Position numbers and translations under genes: made by a program
The notes under the pieces: generated by a model
The model's input: only the letters and a program-made list of their open reading frames with translations
Told to the model about the DNA's origin: nothing
The model's database searches: none
Source of the DNA: an uncultured Spirochaetales bacterium
Lineage (GTDB): Bacteria > Spirochaetota > Spirochaetia > Sphaerochaetales > Sphaerochaetaceae
Length of the DNA: 10,577 nucleotides
Reading direction: 5' to 3'
NCBI GenBank assembly: GCA_934247875.1
Contig: CAKQJZ010000074.1
Location: forward strand, 1 to 10,577
Part shown: positions 4,420 to 10,577 of the stretch, piece after piece
Layout of the letters: the number at the start of each line of letters is the position of its first letter
How positions within the stretch are numbered: the stretch's first letter is position 1

Positions 4420-6847
4420 TTTCTATTCGCTTCCTGTATATGCGCATAAAGAAGAAGTTCTAAAAGCGCTTGAAGAGAATCAAGTAATTATCGTTGAAAG
4501 CCCTACTGGAAGCGGTAAAACTACACAGCTTCCCTTGATCTTAAGGGAGGCTGGCTATGATAAGAGCGGCATCATCGGAATAACGCAGCCACGACGCATT
4601 GCCACTCTATCTGTCTCAGAGTTCATCAAACGCCAGATTGGTGATGAAGATGGGTCTTACTGCGCATACACAATGCGCTTTGCAGACACATCAACACCTG
4701 AGACTAAGATAAAGATCATGACAGATGGAATATTGCTGCAAGAAGTAAAAGCAGATCCGCTTTTATCTCAATACTCTGTCATAATGGTCGACGAAGCACA
4801 TGAGAGAAGCCTGAATATTGACTTCATCTTAGGTCTTCTCAAGAACATCATCAAAGAACGCGATGACCTTAAGATCATCATCTCAAGTGCAACTATCAAT
4901 ACAATCACATTCTCAAAGTTCTTCTTTGATGCACCTGTAATATCTATTTCAGGAAAGCCTTATCATGTTGAACTCAAATATGACAACATTATTCTCAATA
5001 GAGATAAAGAAGAAGAGTACTATGGCCATATAGTGGACTTAGTCAAAGTATCTGTAGAGAATAAAGATGGTGGTGATATCCTGATATTCCTTCCTGGAGA
5101 AGCTGAAATCAAGAATTGCCTCTCATATCTATATATGTCATCTATTGCTAAGAGCCTTCAGATCTACCCTCTTTTTGGCCGTCTTTCAAAAGAAGAGCAA
5201 GAGAGAGTATTCACACAAACAGAGAAAGGAAAGCGCAAAGTAGTTGTTGCAACTAATATTGCTGAGACAAGCATAACAATCGATGGAATCAGAACAGTAA
5301 TAGATTCAGGACTTGCAAAGATAAACATATACAACCAGAGAAACTTCACTTCTGCACTTCTTCCGATTCCTATCTCACGAGCATCTGCAGACCAGAGAAA
5401 GGGCCGCGCAGGGCGTACAAACAGCGGCGTCTGCATACGCTTGTACTCTGAAGAAAGCTATATAAAGCGTCCAGAGTTCTCAGAAGAGGAAATCCTCCAC
5501 TCAGATCTTGCTGAAGTTGTGCTTAGGATGAGTGAACTCGGCATCTTTGACTCAGAGAACTTCCCTTTCATCACTCCACCTAAAAAGAGTGCGCTGAAAT
5601 CTGCAGAAGAGACGCTGATAACTATCGGAGCAATCGAAGAGAACCATCACCTTACACATATAGGTGAGATGATGATAAAGTTTCCTCTCCTTCCAAGACT
5701 CTCAAGAGTTATTGTTGAAGCTATACTTAACTACCCAGAAGTACTCAATAACGTGCTTATTGCTGTATCTTTCTTATCTACAAAGAGTCCTTATGTACTT
5801 CCTCCAGGAGAAGAGATGAATGCACGAGATGTGCATCAGAGCATGCAAGACCCAGTTTATGGCGACTTCGTTGCTATGCTTACGCTCTACAACAGGTATA
5901 TAAAACTCAATAGAAAAGAACGTGAGCGCTTTACTAAGAGCCACTATCTCGATATCGAGACTATGGAAGAAGTAATCCACATCAAAGGACAGCTTGAGGA
6001 GCTGGTATCACATGAAGGGATACCTGTGCTTGAAGGCGGGACTATAAAGAGCTACTTCCTTGCACTCGCATCTGGCCTTAGACAATATGTATGCAAGAAA
6101 GTAGATAGATGGAGCTATAAGAGCGTCGCAGCAGATCAGATCCTCATACATCCAGGCTCTACATATTTCAGACGGCTTCCTGAGTATATTCTTGCCGGAG
6201 AGATTGTAAAAACAACTAAGATGTATGCAAGAACATGCTCTCCTCTTAAAGCCGAATGGCTTAAAGAGCTTGATCCAGCTATCCTAGAAAGCCTCAATAA
6301 GAGCAAGGCAGAGCGCGATAGAGATGAAGAGAAGAAAGCTTCAGCCAAGTTAGAGCAATACAAGACAAAGTATGATGGAAAGGTTATGACAATCATTCCA
6401 TATAATGCTCTCTTATCATTAAGAATCCCAGAGAAAGCAAAGTTCTATATCTCTATCAATGGCATCGTTTCAAGCAGCGAACATAGAAGCGCAGATCTAA
6501 AAGCACTCAGAGTGCTTTTAAGCGGCAAGAATCCTTTGCGCAATCTTCCAAAAGCTAAAGTAAAGCCATATGAGAAAGACTATAAATCACTTGATGCGCT
6601 TCTCATTCACATACTCAGCACATATGTGAAGAAAAACAGGGACAGATATACGTACTTAGCGCTTCATGAGAGCAAAGGCACATATTTCTTAGCATCTGTA
6701 GCCTCATTCCAGAATGCTGTAAATGATTCAATACAATCGCTTACAAGGCTTATGGAAGTGATGCCAAAGAGCGAAGGAAAGAAATATGCACACACTGCTA
6801 AAAAGCTCAAAACTCTCGAAGAAGCACTGGACTTAAGAGAAGATTAA
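4412..6847 (+). CDS. hrpA: HrpA-like DEAH-box ATP-dependent RNA helicase
   Basis: An 811-residue SF2 helicase of the DEAH/RHA group. Motifs in order: I SPTGSGKTTQ (30-39), Ia TQPRR (58-62), II DEAH (127-130), III SAT (159-161), V TNIAETSITIDG (281-292) and VI QRKGRAGR (328-335). A winged-helix/ratchet region follows, then an OB-type module whose ILIHPGSTYF and TSKNYIRT-like (here TTKMYARTCSPLKAEWL) segments resemble the OB_NTP_bind domain of HrpA and Prp43-type helicases. A further charged C-terminal extension of about 190 residues is not familiar. It is much shorter than E. coli HrpA (about 1300), and HrpB is the other option by length. The start is TTG at 4412, with GGAG at 4402-4405, inside the end of hisS. 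Likely role: RNA or ribonucleoprotein remodelling. The 3' end overlaps the aroB stop by four bases. Confidence 0.88.
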   Translation: MPDFYSLPVYAHKEEVLKALEENQVIIVESPTGSGKTTQLPLILREAGYDKSGIIGITQPRRIATLSVSEFIKRQIGDEDGSYCAYTMRFADTSTPETKIKIMTDGILLQEVKADPLLSQYSVIMVDEAHERSLNIDFILGLLKNIIKERDDLKIIISSATINTITFSKFFFDAPVISISGKPYHVELKYDNIILNRDKEEEYYGHIVDLVKVSVENKDGGDILIFLPGEAEIKNCLSYLYMSSIAKSLQIYPLFGRLSKEEQERVFTQTEKGKRKVVVATNIAETSITIDGIRTVIDSGLAKINIYNQRNFTSALLPIPISRASADQRKGRAGRTNSGVCIRLYSEESYIKRPEFSEEEILHSDLAEVVLRMSELGIFDSENFPFITPPKKSALKSAEETLITIGAIEENHHLTHIGEMMIKFPLLPRLSRVIVEAILNYPEVLNNVLIAVSFLSTKSPYVLPPGEEMNARDVHQSMQDPVYGDFVAMLTLYNRYIKLNRKERERFTKSHYLDIETMEEVIHIKGQLEELVSHEGIPVLEGGTIKSYFLALASGLRQYVCKKVDRWSYKSVAADQILIHPGSTYFRRLPEYILAGEIVKTTKMYARTCSPLKAEWLKELDPAILESLNKSKAERDRDEEKKASAKLEQYKTKYDGKVMTIIPYNALLSLRIPEKAKFYISINGIVSSSEHRSADLKALRVLLSGKNPLRNLPKAKVKPYEKDYKSLDALLIHILSTYVKKNRDRYTYLALHESKGTYFLASVASFQNAVNDSIQSLTRLMEVMPKSEGKKYAHTAKKLKTLEEALDLRED

Positions 6848-7890
6848 GAGACAACAGAGGCCACTGTTTCATCTGAAAGCGGATGAAGAAGTGGCTTTCC
6901 CTGTCCTTCCATGAATACGAACTTCACTTCTCCATTCTTTTTCTTCTTATCATTCTTTATAGCGCTCAGAAATGCAGCAAGCTTTTCTTCAGGTACTTTA
7001 TATTGAGTATCAAAAGGATAGAGAGAAATCAGAGAAAGCATCTTAGCTTTATACTCATCAGGCGTGATGCCTATAGCGTTCCCGCTTAAAGCTGCCATCA
7101 CTGTGCCCCAGACAACACCATAGCCATGCTTTACTTTGTAGTCTGTTATGCTCTCAAGCGCGTGGCCAAAAGTATGGCCAAGATTCAGAAAGCTTCTGAT
7201 TCCTTTCTTTTCTTCTGGGTCTCTTTCGATATAGCTCTGCTTAACAAGGAGAGAGAGATAAACAAGCTTTGTAAGCGCCGCATTATCTCGTGAAAGAATC
7301 TTATCTCTGTTTTTGACAAGAAAGTCATAAAGCTCATCGTCTTTGGCTAAGAAAGCATGCTTAATAACTTCCCCTAACCCAGACAAGAACTCATCATCGC
7401 TTAAGCTTTTGAGGCTTTCAGAGTCAAGTATTATAGTCTCAGCTGGATAGAATGAGCCGATTATATTCTTGAGATTCCTATAATCAATACCGCTCTTACC
7501 GCCAACAGATGCATCAACTTGAGATAAAAGAGTCGTTGGGACAAGCAAGACTCTGGCGCCTCTCATATAAAGAGATGCAGCAAATGCTGTCATATCACAT
7601 ATGACACCACCGCCAATAGCTATGAATAAGCTATCGCGTGAGAGAGAGAAATCGATAGCACTGTCTATTATTGTCTTTATAGACTCAAAGCTCTTATTCT
7701 CTTCACCGCTTTTCAGAACAACGCACTTTCGTCCGCTTCTATCTATCAGATTTCTAGTATTCTCATCAAAGACATATAGCGTATTATCGCCATACTCTTT
7801 CAGCTTCTCATCAAGTTCTTTCAAAGAGCTAGAAAAATAAACATCACTGACTTTGCCGCCAGATAAGGCAGCACTCATAAGTTTCTTCAT
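6844..7890 (-). CDS. aroB: 3-dehydroquinate synthase
   Basis: A 348-residue NAD- and metal-dependent enzyme converting DAHP to 3-dehydroquinate, the second step of the shikimate pathway. Family signatures are GGGVICDMTAFAASLYMRG (93-111), PTTLLSQVDASVGGKSGID (118-136), KNIIGSFYP (141-149), GLGEVIKHAF (171-180; Glu174 is a metal ligand), LNLGHTFGHALE (235-246; His239 is a metal ligand and His243 the nearby catalytic His) and KHGYGVVWG (254-262; His255 is the third ligand). The usual HGEAV is HGYGV here, an unusual substitution next to a metal ligand but not of the ligand. The ATG at 7890 lies 6 bases after a perfect TATAAT and has no Shine-Dalgarno. It is divergent from iscS and convergent with the helicase gene. 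No other shikimate genes are in the window. Confidence 0.95.
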   Translation of the reverse strand: MKKLMSAALSGGKVSDVYFSSSLKELDEKLKEYGDNTLYVFDENTRNLIDRSGRKCVVLKSGEENKSFESIKTIIDSAIDFSLSRDSLFIAIGGGVICDMTAFAASLYMRGARVLLVPTTLLSQVDASVGGKSGIDYRNLKNIIGSFYPAETIILDSESLKSLSDDEFLSGLGEVIKHAFLAKDDELYDFLVKNRDKILSRDNAALTKLVYLSLLVKQSYIERDPEEKKGIRSFLNLGHTFGHALESITDYKVKHGYGVVWGTVMAALSGNAIGITPDEYKAKMLSLISLYPFDTQYKVPEEKLAAFLSAIKNDKKKKNGEVKFVFMEGQGKPLLHPLSDETVASVVS

Positions 7891-7896
7891 AGTCCG

Positions 7897-7926
7897 ATTA
7901 TAGCTACAAAACCTTTCGAGTCTCTA
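7897..7926 (-). promoter_or_regulatory. aroB promoter, predicted leaderless
   Basis: On the minus strand TATAAT (7902-7897) is a perfect -10 box, with TAGAGA (7926-7921) 18 bases upstream as a fair -35. Only six bases separate TATAAT from the aroB ATG, so the mRNA should start at the initiation codon. The -35 overlaps that of the iscS promoter. Confidence 0.6.
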
Positions 7927-7930
7927 GACT
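7919..7930. promoter_or_regulatory. dyad symmetry between divergent aroB and iscS promoters
   Basis: AGTCT-CT-AGACT, a perfect 5-bp dyad, spans both -35 hexamers. It could be an operator or simply the result of two similar -35 boxes facing away from each other. Confidence 0.35.
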
Positions 7931-7953
7931 AAATAGAAAAATACTCTTTTAAT
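7925..7953 (+). promoter_or_regulatory. iscS-thiI promoter, predicted leaderless
   Basis: TAGACT (7925-7930), a 17-base spacer and TTTAAT (7948-7953, five of six to consensus). Six bases separate the -10 from the ATG at 7960, and the region upstream of the ATG has no purine-rich Shine-Dalgarno. Confidence 0.5.
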
Positions 7954-7959
7954 ATCGTT

Positions 7960-9090
7960 ATGACTCATTATTTTGATAATGCAGCTACAACCTATCTTTC
8001 AGATAGAGCATTGAGAGCATATATAGAAACAGCAGAAGAATACAGAGCAAATCCATCATCGATTCATAGAGAAGGACAGAAAGCAAAAGAGAAGCTTGAA
8101 GCGACAAGATCTGAATTTGCGAAGCTTTTGAATGTCGATGAGAAGTCTCTTTTCTTCACTTCCGGCGCAACAGAATCTATTTCTGTCTTTTTCTCATCTC
8201 TTCTTTGGCAGGAACCAGGAGTTATCATCTCTGATAAGATCGAGCATGAAGCACTCTCTTCATTCTTCCCTATTCTCGAGCGCTATGGGTGGAAGATTGA
8301 GTTTGTAAAAGCTAAAGGCGGCTTTATCTCCCCTCTTGAAATAAAAGAAAAGCTTACTAAAGAAGTAAAAGTCGTAGCGATTATGAATACCAACAATGTA
8401 ATTGGTGCTATAGAGCCTATTGAAGAGATTTCAAGAATAATCAAAGAGAAAGAAAATGAGTTTGGTCACAGAATCTCATTCTTCTCAGACTCTGTTCAGG
8501 CACTTGGAAAGACAGATCTGGATTTAACGAACTCAGAAGTCGACGCAGCATCATTCTCAGCTCATAAGATCAATGGCCCACGCGGCGTTGGCCTCTTATA
8601 TCTGAAGAATCCAGAGCGTCTGAGATCCATTGCTGCAGCTGGTGGACAAGAGAGAGGAAAGCGAGGAGGAACAGAGAATCTTGCTGGAATCGTAGCTTTC
8701 AAAGCAGCACTTGAAGAGTGGATGGGAAACAGAGATGAAAGCGAAGAGAGGATCAGAGAGTGCAATGAAACACTTAGAAATGGTCTATTGGAACTTGGAT
8801 ACAAAGTAATATCTCCAAGTGTCAATACAACACCATATATACTTTCTTTTTCTCAGAATCTGCCATCTGAAGTATTTACAAGAGTAATGGCAGATAAAGG
8901 ATTCTGCGTCTCATCTGGCTCTGCATGCTCTAACAACGCAAAGGGCAAGAGCGAAGGAATACTGCAAGCTATGGGCGTCAAAGCAGAAGATGCAAGACGC
9001 GCAGTCAGAGTCTCATTCTCAAAGGATAGCACTCTAGAAGATACTAAAGCGCTTTTAAAAGCAATTGAGGAAGTCAAGAACAATGTCTAA
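7960..9090 (+). CDS. iscS: cysteine desulfurase (IscS/NifS family)
   Basis: A 376-residue PLP enzyme that takes sulfur from cysteine as an enzyme-bound persulfide and leaves alanine. Seen: YFDNAATT (4-11), FTSGATES (66-73), the ring-stacking His in IEHEAL (His97), FSDSVQA (Asp177, Gln180, PLP contacts), the PLP lysine in SAHKINGPRG (Lys203), GGQERGKRGGTEN (228-240) and the catalytic cysteine in SSGSACS (Cys323). It is somewhat shorter than E. coli IscS (404) and followed by thiI rather than iscU, which suggests a dedicated NifZ-like donor for tRNA thiolation instead of general Fe-S assembly. Group I/II distinction not resolved. The start ATG has no Shine-Dalgarno but a promoter directly upstream. 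thiI starts within its last codons. Confidence 0.93.
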   Translation: MTHYFDNAATTYLSDRALRAYIETAEEYRANPSSIHREGQKAKEKLEATRSEFAKLLNVDEKSLFFTSGATESISVFFSSLLWQEPGVIISDKIEHEALSSFFPILERYGWKIEFVKAKGGFISPLEIKEKLTKEVKVVAIMNTNNVIGAIEPIEEISRIIKEKENEFGHRISFFSDSVQALGKTDLDLTNSEVDAASFSAHKINGPRGVGLLYLKNPERLRSIAAAGGQERGKRGGTENLAGIVAFKAALEEWMGNRDESEERIRECNETLRNGLLELGYKVISPSVNTTPYILSFSQNLPSEVFTRVMADKGFCVSSGSACSNNAKGKSEGILQAMGVKAEDARRAVRVSFSKDSTLEDTKALLKAIEEVKNNV

Positions 9091-10285
9091 GAAACTATAT
9101 CTCGTTAAAGAAGGTGAAATCTCACTTAAGGGTGGCAACCGATCTATTTTTGAGAAGAAGCTCAGATCAAATATCAAAGATAAGCTGAGACCTTACTCAT
9201 CACACGTTGAAAAGCAGAAAGGCAGAATCTATCTCTTTACAGATAACGAATGTCCTGATGAAAGGATTGAGAAAGCACTCTCTACATCCTTTGGCGTAAC
9301 AGGCTATGCACGTGCATATATTGCCAATAAGACAGTTGAGGAGATAGTCAAGAAAGCTCATGAGATAATGAAGCTGAATCCTTTTGGAGAGAAAGGCAGC
9401 TTCAAAGTCGAAATCAGAAGAGAAGATAAAGAGTTTCCAAAGCGCAGCATTGAGATGGCATGCATACTTGCAGAAGTAGTATCAGAGTACTACCCAGACT
9501 TAGATGTAAATCTGACTCATCCAGATTATGTCCTCACATGTGAGATAAGACATGAAGTCTATCTCTATACAGATAGCAAGAAAGGACCAGGTGGACTTCC
9601 TGTAGGAACTGCTGGGCGCGGCGTACTGCTTCTATCTGGCGGCATAGATAGCCCTGTTGCAGCTGTCTCTATGGCTAAGCGTGGCATGAAGCTTGATTGC
9701 ATATACTTCCATGCATATCCATACACATCAGAGCTTGCACTAGAGAAAGTCAAAAAGCTTGCATCAATCATCGCACCATACCTGCAAGGCACACACTTAT
9801 ATGTAGTCCCATTTACTAAAGGACAGGAGCATATAAGAGATAATGGCTTTGAAGATGAAGCAACTCTGATGTTCAGAGCTTCTATGATGAATACAGCAGA
9901 GTGCATTGCCAAAGAGCGAAAAGCAGTCGCAATCGTAACAGGCGAAGCACTCTCTCAAGTTGCGTCTCAGACACTGGACGCTATGACTTTCACAGACTCT
10001 ATGACTCGCCTCTTAGTTCTGCGTCCTCTTGTTGGAATGGATAAAGAAGAGATCATAGACAAAGCTAAAGAGATTGGAAGCTATGAGACATCGATTCTTC
10101 CATATGAAGATTGCTGCGTTGTATTCTCACCTAAGCATCCGCTTACAAGACCTATAAAAGAAGTTGTGACTAAGCACTATGAAGAGCTTAATATGGGCTC
10201 ATTCATTGAAGAAGCTGTAAAGAATACAGCCGTTTACGCATTCAACTCCAATGGCGAAGAAGTAACAGATGAAGAGAATAATTGA
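9083..10285 (+). CDS. thiI: tRNA 4-thiouridine synthase ThiI (no rhodanese domain)
   Basis: A 400-residue tRNA sulfurtransferase making 4-thiouridine at tRNA position 8, with sulfur likely passed from the upstream desulfurase. Domains: N-terminal ferredoxin-like region (LYLVKEGEISLKGGNR, 5-20), THUMP domain (about 60-165, including FKVEIRREDKEFP and HEVYLYTDSKKGPGGLPVG) and a PP-loop pyrophosphatase domain with SGGIDSP (185-191). The stretch YEDCCVVFSPKHP carries Cys344-Cys345, matching the catalytic cysteine region of the family. The C-terminal rhodanese domain of the 482-residue E. coli enzyme is absent, as in Bacillus-type ThiI. I choose ATG 9083, with GAGG at 9067-9070, over an upstream TTG at 9065, because MSKKLYLVKEGE matches the expected N-terminus. 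It overlaps iscS by eight bases, so translation is probably coupled. Confidence 0.95.
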   Translation: MSKKLYLVKEGEISLKGGNRSIFEKKLRSNIKDKLRPYSSHVEKQKGRIYLFTDNECPDERIEKALSTSFGVTGYARAYIANKTVEEIVKKAHEIMKLNPFGEKGSFKVEIRREDKEFPKRSIEMACILAEVVSEYYPDLDVNLTHPDYVLTCEIRHEVYLYTDSKKGPGGLPVGTAGRGVLLLSGGIDSPVAAVSMAKRGMKLDCIYFHAYPYTSELALEKVKKLASIIAPYLQGTHLYVVPFTKGQEHIRDNGFEDEATLMFRASMMNTAECIAKERKAVAIVTGEALSQVASQTLDAMTFTDSMTRLLVLRPLVGMDKEEIIDKAKEIGSYETSILPYEDCCVVFSPKHPLTRPIKEVVTKHYEELNMGSFIEEAVKNTAVYAFNSNGEEVTDEENN

Positions 10286-10517
10286 CTTTTTAAAGCGTGA
10301 GAAGATGTTTTCTATCTCACTCGTTCTGGCACTTATCTCACTTCCGCTTGCACCTTTTACACTAGAAAGAGTGACTAATATATCATGGAACACTCTTATG
10401 ACTCTCTTTATGCTATTTGCAGCATTAGAAGGCTTTAAGAGAGAGCATATTTTTGATCCGCTTATGAGATTGCTAGGAAAAATCAGAGGCACATTTACGC
10501 CAATGTCATTAAGTTAA
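10269..10517 (+). pseudogene. SLC13/CitT-like anion permease, 5' fragment cut by an insertion
   Basis: An 82-codon frame overlapping the end of thiI by 17 bases. It has a basic N-terminus (MKRIIDFLKREK), a first membrane segment (MFSISLVLALISLPLAPF), a second one (WNTLMTLFMLFAALEGF) and then FDPLMRLLGKIRGT. This matches the first tenth to fifth of SLC13/CitT or ArsB-type permeases, which normally have 350-450 residues and about ten membrane segments. The match stops at about residue 76. The last codons (Pro-Met-Ser-Leu-Ser-stop) are read from a sequence resembling the end of an IS4/IS231-type element. The permease is therefore probably inactivated. Family assignment is from the pattern of two hydrophobic segments and the GFK...FDPL...L motif. 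A small intact membrane protein is the less likely alternative. Confidence 0.6.
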
Positions 10518-10577
10518 GAACTTAAGACATAAAAAGAAGTCATCAATAGTGGATTAATCATGGGATTCTGCTGTTGA
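10500..10577. mobile_element. probable terminus of an IS4/IS231-like insertion sequence
   Basis: The bases from 10501 (CAATGTCATTAAGTTAAGAA) align, without gaps, at 14 of 20 positions with the IS231 terminal inverted repeat as I remember it, including the distinctive TTAAGAA end. They interrupt a permease gene. A 7-bp dyad, TTAAGTT-AAG-AACTTAA (10509-10525), lies at the boundary. No transposase frame is visible because the window ends 77 bases in, and the other terminus and target duplication are outside. The element family is therefore an inference. Confidence 0.45.

Noticed and set aside
9065..9082. Upstream TTG start for thiI
   Set aside because: It would add MRKSRT with no Shine-Dalgarno, while ATG 9083 has GAGG upstream and gives the family-typical N-terminus.
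9565..9912. 115-codon minus-strand frame inside thiI
   Set aside because: It is antisense to the PP-loop domain of an intact gene, is cysteine/serine-rich in the way shadow frames are, and has no promoter or ribosome site.
10199..10492. 97-codon minus-strand frame across the thiI/permease junction
   Set aside because: It is antisense to the conserved thiI end and the permease fragment; the plus-strand reading explains the sequence better.

Overview
The window looks like chromosomal DNA from a low-to-moderate GC bacterium. The protein families and their form fit a spirochaete (Treponema or Sphaerochaeta-like, probably host-associated): a PcnB-type poly(A) polymerase with the spirochaete-like N-terminus, a P-loop/Asp23-like protein, an HrpA-like DEAH helicase, and an IscS-ThiI pair without a rhodanese domain. 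This assignment comes from remembered family resemblance, not from a search. The small toxin at the left end belongs to a family I know mainly from Firmicutes.

Layout. Bases 1-490 hold no conventional gene but contain a compact, convergent two-promoter cassette that I read as a type I toxin-antitoxin locus. On the minus strand a strong Shine-Dalgarno precedes a 22-codon hydrophobic peptide starting MSDYEIIMVILTF. On the plus strand a near-consensus promoter starts a short antisense RNA of about 80 nt that ends at an intrinsic terminator lying across the toxin's stop codon. Bases 1-93 show only AT-rich sequence. Next come a P-loop NTPase-like gene (491-1345) and, converging on it, pcnB (1347-2519, minus). 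Bases 2520-3129 are unusual. Two 27-bp direct repeats (26/27 identical) bracket a 476-bp interior holding a candidate structured small RNA with a terminator, a 5'-truncated minus-strand reading frame, and a perfect 12-bp inverted repeat that abuts the second copy.

From 3130, hisS and an HrpA-like helicase are overlapped and translationally coupled. They converge with aroB (6844-7890, minus). aroB is divergent from iscS-thiI, across a 69-bp spacer where the two promoters overlap. thiI is followed by a transporter gene (SLC13/CitT-like) that stops after about 77 recognisable codons where a probable IS4/IS231-type insertion sequence begins. The window ends 77 bases into that element.

Functional links. 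IscS and ThiI form a sulfur-relay pair for 4-thiouridine in tRNA. HisS, PcnB, the helicase and ThiI all act on RNA, and AroB belongs to the shikimate pathway. Several genes (491, 7890 minus, 7960) have a good -10 box only 6-7 bases before the start codon and no usable Shine-Dalgarno, which predicts leaderless mRNAs. hisS, hrpA, thiI and the toxin have clear Shine-Dalgarno sites.
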